DNA from: Glebionis coronaria
Taxonomy: Eukaryota; Streptophyta; Magnoliopsida; Asterales; Asteraceae
Assembly (NCBI GenBank): GCA_025667525.1
Contig: CM046874.1
Location: forward strand, 423,601,229-423,665,228
DNA length: 64,000 nt
Direction: 5' to 3'
The notes under the pieces were generated by a model. It worked only from the letters and a program-made list of their open reading frames with translations. It had not been told where the DNA came from and searched no databases. This document shows positions 34,171-47,584 of the stretch, piece after piece; position 1 is the first letter of the stretch; each line of letters opens with the position of its first letter. The translations under genes were made by a program, and so were the position numbers.

Positions 34171-34263
34171 TTTCATAATATAGTGTTTTGAAGGTTAAAT
34201 TTTTCATAATATAGTGTTTTGAAGGTTAAATTTTTCATAATATAGTGTTTTGAAGGTTAAATT
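34171..34263 (+). repeat. Three perfect 31-bp tandem repeats
   Basis: Units start at 34171, 34202 and 34233 with the sequence TTTCATAATATAGTGTTTTG and so on, essentially identical. The perfect identity implies recent expansion. They lie in non-coding, intron-like DNA. Confidence 0.95.
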
Positions 34264-34325
34264 TTTCAGATGCAGGTTAATCATCATCTTTCTTTTATTA
34301 GTTTAAGTAAACCGATCATCATCAT

Positions 34326-34598
34326 CGTGACCTGCGAATAGTAGTAAGAAAGTATGGACCTTGTGGGATATTAACGAGTGAAGTTGTTGTAGAAAAGTGT
34401 ATCCAAGAGATTGATGCTAAACGTTTATACATTACTATTTGCAGAGTCTTGGCGAGACAAACCAAAGAGATCCGATGTGATACCATAAGAGAAACGTCAT
34501 GGTGGCCGCAGCAAGGTGCTATTAAAACAATTAGTTATTTTAACATCCGTCTCATATTCTTTATATTTTACTGTTTTCAAATAACTAAAACGTTTTAA
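34326..34598 (+). pseudogene. Coding-like fragment of unknown origin
   Basis: A frame open for about 90 codons begins RDLRIVVRKYGPCGILTSE and continues with CIQEIDAKRLYITICRV and WWPQQG. Composition to about 34530 is protein-like, then turns hydrophobic and AT-driven as if entering an intron (CAGCAAGGTGC at about 34507 could be a donor). I do not recognise the family. With the eS6 and SRP72 fragments nearby, a captured exon is plausible. Confidence 0.35.
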
Positions 34599-36299
34599 TA
34601 TGAACCTGTCTCATCTTCGTTTTAGTTATTTGAACATTGGAACAGGCACAAATAAAAACGATTAGTTTCTTATACAGGTTAGAAAGGTCAGGGTCATGAT
34701 ATGGTCAACAAAGTTACGATGATCAAAGGTCAGTACAGGTGTGACCTCTTTGTGCAAGTGGAACTGTATATTAAGCGGAAGTGTACCAAAAGGAACAATA
34801 AAAAATAATTGTCTCCGATTATTTAGATATCTAACATATTTTGACCTGGTTGAAAGATTTATCGGAACAAGTTGCAGGTAAGTATTTTGACCTGTTCTTT
34901 TCTTATATGTTAAATTGAAAAAAATTATTGAAATAATTGTCTGATATGTGTAGTAATAATAAAAAATGTTAGTCCATGGTCCTCAAAAGCTCGGTGTCTC
35001 TACTGAAGCTGAGTGAAATAACTAGGTTTTGACTCAACTGAATTTAATTTCTCAATCTTTTTATAAAAATAACTTATGTAATCGGTTAAGTTTCTGGCTG
35101 TAATATTAGACGATAGGATCCTATACAATATCTGGTTGGAAAGATGCAATTCCAGAAACTGATGTTGTTACTTATGCTACTGTAATGATCTATACAATAA
35201 CATGGCTCGGGTATTTTAGAAGAATAAGAAGCGGATGTTGTTACTTATGCTACTGTAATTAGTGTCTCCGATATCGCAACAAGAATTTTAATGGTTCGTT
35301 GGCTTTCCATGAACATGTTATTGACATAACATAATTTTATTTCACTTTTAATTGCTGGTTTCAAGGAGTAGCGTTTCAAGTTATGTCTTTTTATGTCATT
35401 TGCGCGTGCTATTATTAGACTATGTTTTTTTCCTGCAGGAGTATCAAGAATCGTGTTTGTCGCTCATGCCTCATAACACCCAAAACCACGTAACTTCACA
35501 TATTTTCTAGATGGAAGGTTACATAACACAACTACAGGCCTTGGAAAAAAGTAAGCTACCTTTTACTATTATGTACCTCATATAAGTTAAGTACTTCTCC
35601 GTATTTGTTGAGTAAATAATGTTTTCAGATAAGAATAGATCAGGGATTGGTCGTTTGTAGCCAAAAAAACAAGTATATGTCACATATCTCGAGCAAGCAA
35701 CAAAGCCTAATGGGTTAATATTACTTAATGGACAACAAGAAAACCATCCGCCAACTTCTATGAATATAATAAGGTACAACTATTGCTTAAAAAAACTTTA
35801 AAATACACAGGTTGATATTCTTCAAAAAATATGTAGAACTTAATAAGCATACTTGCTACAAAAATGGTCCATTTTATTGTCTAAATGTTTTATTCATAGG
35901 TGCAAGTATTTTTCATCATTAATAGTGCAGGTTTTCCTTTTTTATCATCTTATTTACTGCAAGATATAGATTTGGTGGGTGTTTGGTTGTGCATTAAAAC
36001 TGATTGCTGTAGTTGCAGCTTCTAACTATATAAAAAAGTATACAATTGTATAACATTCTTAACCCTAGGCTGAATTACTATGTAGTGGATTTTATTTTAT
36101 CAAGTAAATAATGCTTTAAATGTAGTATTAAAGAGGCTGCAAAAACAACAGTTAAAAGCCCATATGTTTGCACCAATTGCTGCTATAAAAGGCTGTAAAA
36201 ATAACAGCTAAAAGCTACAAAGAGTGAGCTTGCAAAATGGAAAATGTAAATTACTGTAGTTTCTTACTAATCAATAAATGGTCGTGTAGATAATGAACT
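34599..36299. other. Spacer, left flank of element C
   Basis: A 26-bp sequence (GATGTTGTTACTTATGCTAC and on) occurs twice, near 35161 and 35232. The first copy reads ETDVVTYATV, which resembles a PPR repeat but is too short to assign. Near 35990-36220, TGCTGTAGTTGCAGC and GGCTGCAAAAACAACAGTTAAAAGC words suggest an old fold-back repeat. There is no gene. Confidence 0.35.
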
Positions 36300-36304
36300 C
36301 AATT

Positions 36305-39188
36305 TGTAACACCCCCACAAAATGCTATGCGCAGCGGAACTACAACATATGGGTGCTACGTAGTTATCATCACACATAAGCTATATTAAACGACTCAAGA
36401 GACGTAAAAGTTCAAACATAAAATTTAACATTATTAAAACATACAAGTCTACAGTTTTCCAAATCCCAAGAATTATATAAAACAGAGTTGCGTTTAGGTC
36501 GCCACTGAATCTCAACCCAAAAATACATTTTCATTCACATGACATAGTATAAAAATTTTTAAGTGCAAAAGGGAGGAAAACAAAGTAGACCGCCAAGCCA
36601 CCACAACTTCCATCCTCGCATGCTCCGCTGCTAACAATCTTGGTTACCTGAAACACATGCTTAAAATCGTCAACACAAAGGTTGAGCGAATCTATAGGTT
36701 TATCAAATCATAAGTTGAACATAAGTATTAAAAACTAATCATGATCATTCAATAGCATTGTCGTACTCACAATCTATTTTCAAGGTTATGACAATTGTGT
36801 TTAAGCTCATGACACTAATCCGTTAACTCAATCACCTGCGTAATAATTACCGGCGTGATTCAGATGAAACCAGTGCCCCTTCTAAAGGCATCAGTTGCAA
36901 TTATACCTTATCTCTCATACAAGATAACCTACCGCAGAACTTACTCAACGTACAGCTTCTCGGCTAGCATTGGGTCGTTAGCCCCGTAGTACTACAAATT
37001 GTATAAGCGGCTATTTCCCCCTTCGCAAGGGCAAGACAATAGTTAATAGTTCATGAAATTAGGGCCTTTTGCAACTAGGTACTCAACACAATTTCTAAGG
37101 CAACATTCGGGTCCAACAATCATTCATGACTTATGTTCATTTTCATTTAAATAGCATGCATCCCCCTCGCGGGTAAAAACGTTTGAAATAAGTAAAGAGC
37201 GAGGCTATAGACTCACCTTGCGTAGTAGTAGTAGTTCTAGCGAAGACGTAACGAGAAATGTCACCGACGACGTGGATGCCCGGGAAAATCAAACACTTGA
37301 CCTAAAAATCAAGGTACGTAAACCAAATCAATACTCCGCGTACATTATTGTACTAAACACACGCAAATGCAAACACACTCAATGCTTATGAAAACTCACA
37401 CCAAAGTCAAACAGGTAGTTGTTACTAGACTTATACCATTTATCAATGTTGTTAAAGTTACTATCCATTTTACGGTTTCGCCGACACTTACCAAAAGTAT
37501 GGGCTGTTTTACTAGACTTATACCCTTTGATAAAATTTAAGAAAATTCTCAAAAATACCTTAAGACCTGTAGAAATCACATTTTTAATCCCCTTAAAAGT
37601 TTTCGCTTTAACGACCCATTACTCAACACTTTTCCAAAAACTACGTTTTTCGGACTGAAATTGTACTTTGACCAAGTCGGACTCATTTGATCCGTTTAAA
37701 ATACTCCATTGACCCATTTGACACCTAAGTCCTATAATACACTCAAATGTGCAGGTTTGACACAAAAATTCAGCCCTTGACCATTTACTAAACTAGACTT
37801 ATAGTCCCCGGGATTTGACCTAAACCAAGCATAATTTCGGATTATGACGGTTTTCATCTCCCGGTACACGAATTTCAAAACGTCGTAACTTTTGACTCGT
37901 TTGGAGTCGTAAGCTCTAACTTATACCAAAACGAAGCTAAGACAAAGCTTTACAACAATATCTCATCATCTAGACCTGGACTTAGACTTAAACCCACGAA
38001 AATTCCCCTAAAGTTTCTGATCTAAAAACACCTCTTTCAAAACCGTAAAAATCACCATTCCAACCCTTTTTCTTACATCCTAGACCTATTATAACACCAA
38101 TTAACCATTCTCAATCATCCAAACAGCCCTTAACTCTATGATAATCGAATCCAAATCAAAACCCAAAACCTAAATCATGCATGCAATGTAATTAAACAAT
38201 TTATAAACACTAAAAACACCATTTTAAACACAACCCCACAACACATTTCATCAAACACCTTGAACACACCCAAAACCCCAAAAATTTCGTGGCTTTTAGG
38301 GGCTGTGGAAGACACAAATCATAACCCCCATCTTGTTTTATAGGTGAATTAACATTATATACACATGAATTAAACATGTGTATGGTTTAATTTGATCAAA
38401 ACCCGTTTTTGAAAAATCACAAATTTTTGGAAAAATCAAAGATGTTGCATGTGTGTTTTTAATGGATTTGATTACTTACAATGATAAAAGAAAAGGTGGT
38501 CTTTGATTAGATTTGTCAAAAACCTAAAAAAAATGGTGGTGTGGTGGTGGCTTGGTGGTGGCCGGCGGCTAAAGGAGAGAAAGGAGAGAGTGTTTGATTT
38601 TTTTTTTTTTGTAAAGTGTTTAGTGTGTGTTTGTGTTTGTCCCCTTTTGTGAAATGGGAGGGACCTAGGTGCAATTTCACCTTTCTTTTGGCCTTAAGCA
38701 AAAACGACTTCAAATGTTTACGGGATTGACTAGTAGTCGGTTTAAAAACTTTACGGGAGTCGGGTTTAGTCCGGGCTACCTCAAAATACTTTTAAATGGT
38801 TTAAACGCACACAAAACGAATATACATATGGTTCCGACTCGACTTAACACGTAATAAAAATAAAATCTCGAAAAACTCAAATATCGATCAATCGATAGTA
38901 AAATGTAAATTTTGGGCATCCGTCGGTATCGTAGTCGTCATCGTTCTTCTTAAATCGTCAAACGTTAAAATTACGACCTTAAACGTTGGTTTCAACTTAA
39001 ACCGTCAATTATATAGCAAACGAAATTTCTTAAAAATTTCAAAAATATACGTAAAATAGGATTAAATAAATGACGTTGGGCTCGGGATATCACATCCACA
39101 AGTGAGTCACAACTTAAGAGAGATGCTCATACTGAACAACTCTTGAGACGATAACTTAGCATCATGCGGCACTTTCACGGGTGTTACA
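36305..39188 (-). mobile_element. 3' LTR of element C (2884 bp)
   Basis: It is adjacent to the polypurine tract and ends in TGTAACACC against the CAATT target. On the minus strand it contains donor-like AAGGTGAGTC at 37216 and acceptor-like GTTTCAGGTAACC at 36648. A GGTGGTGTGGTGGTGG tract and a T-run lie near 38534 and 38600. Confidence 0.95.
36648..37216 (-). promoter_or_regulatory. Putative intron within the LTR of element C
   Basis: On the minus strand CAAG/GTGAGTCTATAGCCTCGC is a near-ideal splice donor and GTGTTTCAG/GTAACC a good acceptor, 569 bp apart. The same GTGAGTYYATAGCCTCGC block and CATGT...CAGGTA block occur in family B/D. The 5' LTR copy lies at 45038-45606. Confidence 0.42.
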
Positions 39189-39205
39189 TCCTCCCCTCCT
39201 TAAGG
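39189..39205 (-). other. Polypurine tract, element C
   Basis: The minus strand reads TTAAGGAGGGGAGGA and then runs into the LTR at 39188. Confidence 0.8.
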
Positions 39206-42200
39206 GAGCGACGTCCCAGCGCTCTCCGATTCTTATACTCGCATTTTGTACTACTAGGAAGATAAATGTACTTCTTCCTAAAGAGGTCTTTACGTTCCGA
39301 TATGGACTTCGGTTCACGTCTCGGGTTCCATCACACCTTCACGATGAGTATTACACCTTGCTTTAATTCTCTTAACATCTCGGTCCATGGTCTCCACTTC
39401 AATTTCCCAATTTCTTCCTACGGTTATCAACACATCTCTTTCCACAGCTTCTCGGTTAGCAAATACTTCTTAATCTACACCATTTCCTTCGTAGTCTCTC
39501 AAATCATTTCAAGTCCATTCAACTGAATTTTCCTTACTTCATCCTATCCAACTAGCGATCTACATTTTCATCCACAAAATGTTTCCACTGGTGCAGCTTC
39601 CACTCTAGCACGGTAAATTTTGTTGTACAAGCATTCCATCAAGGACACATGTCGATCTCAACCACTACCAAAATCAATCACACATGTTCGGAGCATGTCT
39701 TCCAACTTTCGAATTGTCCTTTCACTTGGTTCATCATCTCATAAAGACAACTACTCACAAAATAAAATCGCACAGGTCACACATAACCCCACCGAAAACG
39801 TTCAGAATATACAAGACGAAGTAATTAATACTAGTCATACAAAATCACCTTATCGCAATATTACATACATACAACCCTAGTTCGTCAAAAACGAATTCAT
39901 CGATACGGAAATCATCCGACGCATACATAACTCTCTCGAAAACATCACAATCCAACCAAATACAAAATTCATTATGAAACACATACCGCCAAATTACGAC
40001 ATGTTTGCAAAATAGCCAAACCATGCCAAGTAAAATAAGTTCAATCAAGTTAACTCATGCTTGCTAATCAGCCAAGCCATGATAAAATAAAAATATTCGA
40101 CATATTTCTCGGATGAGTCCAGTCAAAAGAAAATTGCAAGTTAAAGAAGGTTCAAGAGCTTGCCAGCTATGGATGCATATCCAAAAGAAATAGAATAAAA
40201 TAAAATATATACATATGTCATCGTAGGGTGCTCATACACGGATCCATACCCAAAAGATATTACAAGAACACCATCTTACTTTCGTCCCAAACGTGGTAAA
40301 AATATCAATATACATCATCGTTCACAGTTAAATATAAAAAGAAATATATTACATGGCACATGTTCTCCATGATCGGACTTCATTGGACAATGTCGTCTCA
40401 AGTTCCCACAACTTACGATCACTCGACTAGATCACTCACCACATAAATACGTAAAAGCAAAGGTTTACCACAAAGACATCAACTATGGATATCTATCGTT
40501 TAATCATCGATAATCAAGGATGGTTGAGTCAAGCAAAGAGGATTCCTCACTTAAATAAACGAAAACGACAATGGAATTGTCTTCCAATTACTGATGCACA
40601 GTTGGTAAACTTCAACAGTTTATCGCGTGTCGTTAAACATATCAAAAGAACAAGAAAAGAATAATAAATAAAGTACGATACATTCGACGTAGGAGAAGTC
40701 TTCGTCATTTCACTTAGAGTTATTCAAACTCGGTTTTCCTCTACTTCGGAAGTCTTCTATTTTTGTAAAAAACTCTTCTCCGTGTCGATTCGCGCCCCTT
40801 TGGTATTTCATCAACACCCTCGTGATTCCGATGAAATTCGCATGTTACACCCAACACATAAAAACATTTTCCAAAATTACTCGGTCAAGGTGACTTACTA
40901 AGTCAATACCAAACAAAAGAAAAGATTTCAAGGAATGCAAGAAAATTCAAAAATTTCTTTAGGAATCAAAGAAAATACGATTACTTGCATAAGGATCCAC
41001 CATTTTTAAAAACGTTCTCATCCAAACATTTATCAAAAACACTACCGGTTTTTAAAGATGACCAATTTATTTGAAACTACATCGCCCTTCCAAAACTATG
41101 CATAACTAGCTAGATCATGCATACTTAAGGACCAAGCAACGACAATTAACAAAACAGGACTCTTCCTGAATTATGCATAGTTAGCTAAGCTGTGCATAAT
41201 TGAGGATCGAGTGACAACACAAACATTATTATTACATACCAAATATGACTACGAAAGTTTTCGACCTATACTTCAAAATAATCAAATTATTTAAAATGAA
41301 ATTTGAAATGGGAAAATATTGCTACCATCGTTTTAAGAAACACATCAAACATTTTTCATCCGTTTTGAAATCATACGTTTACCTTGCCTTTTATGAGGAA
41401 AATAAATAAATAATTAAATAAAGAAATCGACACCATTTGCATTTGGTTCACCAAAACATTTCACACACATACATATTTTCAAATAGATTATTCACAAAAT
41501 AGCGGTAAGGTGGTTCAAGATTAAAGATCATTGCAAGCACCACAAGTAATAAAATAAAAAAAAATCAATGAGATCGAACGAGGTAAACGAGCAATATATT
41601 TTCCAACGGAATTTAACTACATTAGAATTGAAAATACTTCAAATATATGACAAAAGTCTCGGGATAACAACAGCGATCTACGAATACATGGAGTAAAAAA
41701 AATATGGAATATCTACACAAGCGTCAAAAATAAAACAACGATCAAAATTCCCATCGTCTCGAGTTGCACACACATTCAGCCAAGGGTATACGGGGAGAGA
41801 AGAATAATCACTTGGTTAAATAGAAACAATTTCACCAGGAAGATCGAGTTCTTTCACCTCTACAATTTGATAAAGCGGCTTCGTCTCCTCGCTTTTGTTA
41901 AATATAAATAAACAACCACTCTAATGAAGATTTATAGCATCATACAAGTAAATACAGAATTTTTGGTTCCATTAACCGAAAGAAGAAAAGTTACGGCGTC
42001 CATGAACATGACAAGAATACACCGGGTGACATACCCTTATTATCATGTAATCGTGAAGTAGTAATTCAAAACAAATAATGGTCTCATACCATAGACAATA
42101 TTAAAATAAACAGTCACATGACGACTCAAGTTCAAATACAGACTCATAAAATCAAAGAAGGGATGTCGGACGATCGAACCATCGTGACTCAAAATATTAC

Positions 42201-44673
42201 ATATACATCTTAAGAAAATAATATAAATATTCGTTTGTTGGGTAATCCATTTGCAATTTCTAGTTATTGTTACCTTATATATTGTGAAACCGAACATTTA
42301 CACATTTTTAATTTGTGTTACACCATTAAGGAATTTATACCTTTCATTTTTCAATCTTTACAAAGTTTTTATTTTTGGAAAAAAAATTTCAATCTCTCGG
42401 AAATTATTAACATTAGTAGATTCGGTGACTCGGCTATCCTAACCGGTAAAATCATTAGGTTTGAAAATCTCCATACTTGTGTCAAAATCTCATTAATATC
42501 AATATTTTAAGTACCAAAAACGTGCATAGTAAAATTTTTCCAAGCTTTATGTTATTATTTATACGGCTTACCTTATCACATACATACACGTATCCAACAC
42601 GACTCAACCTAGTCCCATTAACTCTCAAAATCAACTTTTGACTTTTTATTATACATAAGTCTTCCTTAAAACTGGTTTGTTAAATCACATTCGCGCACTT
42701 CGACTCAAATGATAAAGAGGTCTCACGTAGTTTTACCTCAGATAATTTACTGATTTTAGTCGACACTTGAATCTCAAAAATAATAATAATATAATAATGT
42801 AATAATTAATCAGAAATGCTTATTTCAATAATTCAAAGATATATAAGATTCAACTTTTAATCATTAGCCCATTATCAAGTGATTTTAAAATTAACACATC
42901 TCGCAGGCGGAATAAAACAAAAGATTTTTCAAACGATTTTTAAACAAGCATCATCGAATTATGCATAGTGGTTCTCTATAACGACAATTAAATAAACAAA
43001 TGATTTTCAGTGACGTTCCATCAATGTTTAAAAATTTATTTCAAGCATTAGAATTTCTTACTTAAGGTGTATATTCCGATTTTTAACCCAGTTTATTCAA
43101 TACAACAAGTAACGTGTTCTAGTTTATACCAATACATACGTAAACATAACCTTATGTTTAAAGTAAAACCAATTTTACAGAATCTTTAGCTCCAAAACAC
43201 ATGTCCACATCTTCTACTCATGTTCTATATTACAAATTATGCCAAAAGTTTGCTACATTGACCCGAAAATTAATTCATACTAAATCCGAAGCTACATATA
43301 CTCAATAGTCATATCGCAATTTTTATTATAAACTCCTTTCTCAAATAAATTTAAACAAATTCCTAACAAGTCCATCACAATCTTTTAGTATCAAATTTTA
43401 ATATATGAAAACAAGGATTTTACGAGTAATAATAATTACTTATTACGATTTACCAACCAAGGTTGAAGGAAAATAATTTCACAATGTCCGTTTATTCTCT
43501 ACACTTATTTTTACTTGTTACAAGACACATCATAAGTCATTTTATCCAAAATTTTCATCCGCCAAGTATTAAATATGTAAAACACTTTATGTTTAACCCA
43601 TTTAATCAACAAAGTTTAGTGCTTACTTAACTCACACAAATGCCGGACCTCGTCATACATAATATCGAATTCAAAATAATGAAACAACAAAACAAAATGA
43701 AATAAACGAAGCGAGAATACGTATGTCAACTAAGTTTTGTTATCGGCCTCGGATGAGTCTCGAAATCGTACTCCACAAAATTAACACAAAAACCAACCAA
43801 ATTCCAAGTTATCGCGATTGCTCACAACGCTAGTCTAATTTAAAACACATCCTTAAATTCAAGTAGAATAGTAAACAACGATTAAATGGCAACACGCCTC
43901 AACCACGTTTCATAATATATACACATGATTCGCCGCTACGATGTACGCATCGTTGATTATACTTCGGTTATGTTATAGTTACGCCAACTATCATATCAAA
44001 CCCATAAGGAATAAAGGAAATAAAGTAATACGTAAGTAAATTACGTTTCAAAAGAAAATGTCCAAAATGACACATCACGGTGCGATAACGACAATCGAGA
44101 TCAATCTAGTCAATATACAATATGTTACGAGGCGTTATTTACGTATCTAGGATATCAAACGAGGTTCATATTTGGTTATTCGAACAATAAATAAATTATC
44201 AAGATTGATAATTAGCGGTTAAGCCGAAATCTCAACGAAACCGCATTTTAATGTACGATAATCACACAAGGACCATTGCTTCGCGTGCAATGCCTTTAAA
44301 TACCATAGTATATACATACTTATACATACAACCATTCCTACATACACGTAGGATTACAACACGGTGTTGCCATGTAATGCAATGTAGCCCGTTATGCCAA
44401 TTACATGCAACATATACGATAATCTTTACAGGAATTTGCAAATTACGATGATAAGTACTCAACGTACAAAAAAATATATCTCAATCTATATAATAGTATT
44501 TACTTACTAAATACTAGAGAATTCATATCAATTTCGAGGGATACATCTAAAATATAAAGCAATGCTAAAGAATTCTTACCGGAGCCATGCAGGATAGTTG
44601 TGTGCTTGGACAATTTCTTATGACACCAAAAGTTATAGTTTAGGATTTTTCAAAACGACCTAGTTCTCTATAA

Positions 44674-44691
44674 CTCATGGCTCTGATACCA
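44674..44691 (-). other. Primer binding site, element C
   Basis: The minus strand reads TGGTATCAGAGCCATGAG, three bases inside the LTR. The first 14 bases match the initiator tRNA-Met PBS perfectly, the best PBS in the window. Confidence 0.93.
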
Positions 44692-44694
44692 ATC

Positions 44695-47579
44695 TGTAAC
44701 ACCCCCACAAAATGCTATGCGCAGCGGAACTACAACATATGGGTGCTACGTAGTTATCATCACACATAAGCTATATTAAACGACTCAAGAGACGTAAAAG
44801 TTCAAACATAAAATTTAACATTATTAAAACATACAAGTCTACAGTTTTCCAAATCCCAAGAATTATATAAAACAGAGTTGCGTTTAGGTCCCCACTGAAT
44901 CTCAACCCAAAAATACATTTTCATTCACATGACATAGTATAAAAATTTTTAAGTGCAAAAGGGAGGAAAACAAAGTAGACCGCCAAGCCACCACAACTTC
45001 CATCCTCGCATGCTCCGCTGCTAACAATCTTGGTTACCTGAAACACATGCTTAAAATCGTCAACACAAAGGTTGAGCGAATCTATAGGTTTATCAAATCA
45101 TAAGTTGAACATAAGTATTAAAAACTAATCATGATCATTCAATAGCATTGTCGTACTCACAATCTATTTTCAAGGTTATGACAATTGTGTTTAAGCTCAT
45201 GACACTAATCCGTTAACTCAATCACCCGCGTAATAATTACCGGCGTGATTCAGATGAAACCAGTGCCCCTTCTAAAGGCATCAGTTGCAATTATACCTTA
45301 TCTCTCATACAAGATAACCTACCGCAGAACTTACTCAACGTACAGCTTCTCGGCTAGCATTGGGTCGTTAGCCCCGTAGTACTACAAATTGTATAAGCGG
45401 ATATTTCCCCCTTCGCAAGGGCAAGACAATAGTTAATAGTTCATGAAATTAGGGCCTTTTGCAACTAGGTACTCAACACAATTTCTAAGGCAACATTCGG
45501 GTCCAACAATCATTCATGACTTATGTTCATTTTCATTTAAATAGCATGCATCCCCCTCGCGGGTAAAAACGTTTGAAATAAGTAAAGAGCGAGGCTATAG
45601 ACTCACCTTGCGTAGTAGTAGTAGTTCTAGCGAAGACGTAACGAGAAATGTCACCGACGACGTGGATGCCTGGGAAAATCAAACACTTGACCTAAAAATC
45701 AAGGTACGTAAACCAAATCAATACTCCGCGTACATTATTGTACTAAACACACGCAAATGCAAACACACTCAATGCTTATGAAAACTCACACCAAAGTCAA
45801 ACAAGTAGTTGTTACTAGACTTATACCATTTATCAATGTTGTTAAAGTTACTATCCATTTTACGGTTTCGCCGACACTTACCAAAAGTATGGGTTGTTTT
45901 ACTAGACTTATACCCTTTGATAAAATTTAAGAAAATTCTCAAAAATACCTTAAGACCTGTAGAAATCACATTTTTAATCCTCTTAAAAGTTTTCGCTTTA
46001 ACGACCCATTACTCAACACTTTTCCAAAAACTACGTTTTTCGGACTGAAATTGTACTTTGACCAAGTCGGACTCATTTGATCCGTTTAAAATACTCCATT
46101 GACCCATTTGACACCTAAGTCCTATAATACACTCAAATGTGCAGGTTTGACACAAAAATTCAGCCCTTGACCATTTACTAAACTAGACTTATAGTCCCCG
46201 GGATTTGACCTAAACCAAGCATAATTTCGGATTATGACGGTTTTCATCTCCCGGTACACGAATTTCAAAACGTCGTAACTTTTGACTCGTTTGGAGTCGT
46301 AAGCTCTACCTTATACCAAAACGAAGCTAAGACAAAGCTCTACAACAATATCTCATCATCTAGACCTGGACTTAGACTTAAACCCACGAAAATTCCCCTA
46401 AAGTTTCTGATCTAAAAACACCTCTTTCAAAACCGTAAAAATCACCATTCCAACCCTTTTTCTTACATCCTAGACCTATTATAACACCAATTAACCATTC
46501 CCAATCATCCAAACAGCCCTTAACTCTATGATAATCGAATCCAAATCAAAACCCAAAACCTAAATCATGCATGCAATGTAATTAAACAATTTATAAACAC
46601 TAAAAACACCATTTTAAACACAACCCCACAACACATTTCATCAAACACCTTGAACACACCCAAAACCCCAAAAATTTCGTGGCTTTTAGGGGCTGTGGAA
46701 GACACAAATCATAACCCCCATCTTGTTTTATAGGTGAATTAACATTATATACACATGAATTAAACATGTGTATGGTTTAATTTGATCAAAACCCGTTTTT
46801 GAAAAATCACAAATTTTTGGAAAAATCAAAGATGTTGCATGTGTGTTTTTAATAGATTTGATTACTTACAATGATAAAAGAAAAGGTGGTCTTTGATTAG
46901 ATTTGTCAAAAACCTAAAAAAAATGGTGGTGTGGTGGTGGCTTGGTGGTGGCCGGCGGCTAAAGGAGAGAAAGGAGAGAGTGTTTGATTTTTTTTTTTTT
47001 TGTAAAGTGTTTAGTGTGTGTTTGTGTTTGTCCCCTTTTGTGAAATGGGAGGGACCTAGGTGCAATTTCACCTTTCTTTTGGCCTTAAGCAAAAACGACT
47101 TCAAATGTTTACGGGATTGACTAGTAGTCGGTTTAAAAACTTTACGGGAGTCAGGTTTAGTCCGGGCTACCTCAAAATACTTTTAAATGGTTTAAACGCA
47201 CACAAAACGAATATACATATGGTTCCGACTCGACTTAACACGTAATAAAAATAAAATCTCGAAAAACTCAAATATCGATCAATCGATAGTAAAATGTAAA
47301 TTTTGGGCATCCGTCGGTATCGTAGTCGTCATCGTTCTTCTTAAATCGTCAAACGTTAAAATTACGACCTTAAACGTTGGTTTCAACTTAAACCGTCAAT
47401 TATATAGCAAACGAAATTTCTTAAAAATTTCAAAAATATACGTAAAATAGGATTAAATAAATGACGTTGGGCTCGGGATATCACATCCACAAGTGAGTCA
47501 CAACTTAAGAGAGATGCTCATACTGAACAACTCTTGAGACGATAACTTAGCATCATGCGGCACTTTCACGGGTGTTACA
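44695..47579 (-). mobile_element. 5' LTR of element C (2885 bp)
   Basis: It is the partner of 36305-39188. The one-base length difference is a T-run (about 46988). It drives transcription leftwards into the element. Confidence 0.95.
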
Positions 47580-47584
47580 CAATT

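Larger units (their letters stand above)
39189..44694 (-). mobile_element. Interior of element C, no detectable coding region
   Basis: I scanned both strands for reverse transcriptase, integrase, protease and gag signatures and found none that I can defend. The longest frames (84-91 codons near 42043-42510) are AT-driven and overlap each other. The interior may be a very decayed pol or unrelated filler. Confidence 0.75.
36305..47579 (-). mobile_element. Complete young LTR retrotransposon C, non-autonomous, 11.3 kb
   Basis: LTRs at 36305-39188 and 44695-47579 start TGTAACACCCCCAC and end GGTGTTACA. CAATT is duplicated at 36300-36304 and 47580-47584. The PBS lies beside the right LTR on the minus strand, so the element points left. 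By eye I count about 13 substitutions and one homopolymer length change over 2884 bp, roughly 0.45%. The 5.5 kb interior has no frame above about 91 codons and no recognisable domain. This is the profile of a LARD (large retrotransposon derivative). Confidence 0.95.

Noticed and set aside
35161..35260. PPR gene fragment (ETDVVTYATV)
   Set aside because: Only ten residues match a degenerate motif and no second PPR repeat lies at the expected 35-residue spacing.
40700..40860. Possible gag zinc-knuckle reading CEFHRNHEG on the minus strand of element C
   Set aside because: The match is too short and lacks the remaining Cys/His spacing, so I left the interior unassigned.
37379..47245. Frames duplicated in both LTRs of element C (for example 37379-37579 and 45769-45969)
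   Set aside because: They are identical only because the LTRs are about 99.5% identical. Length and composition are as expected by chance.
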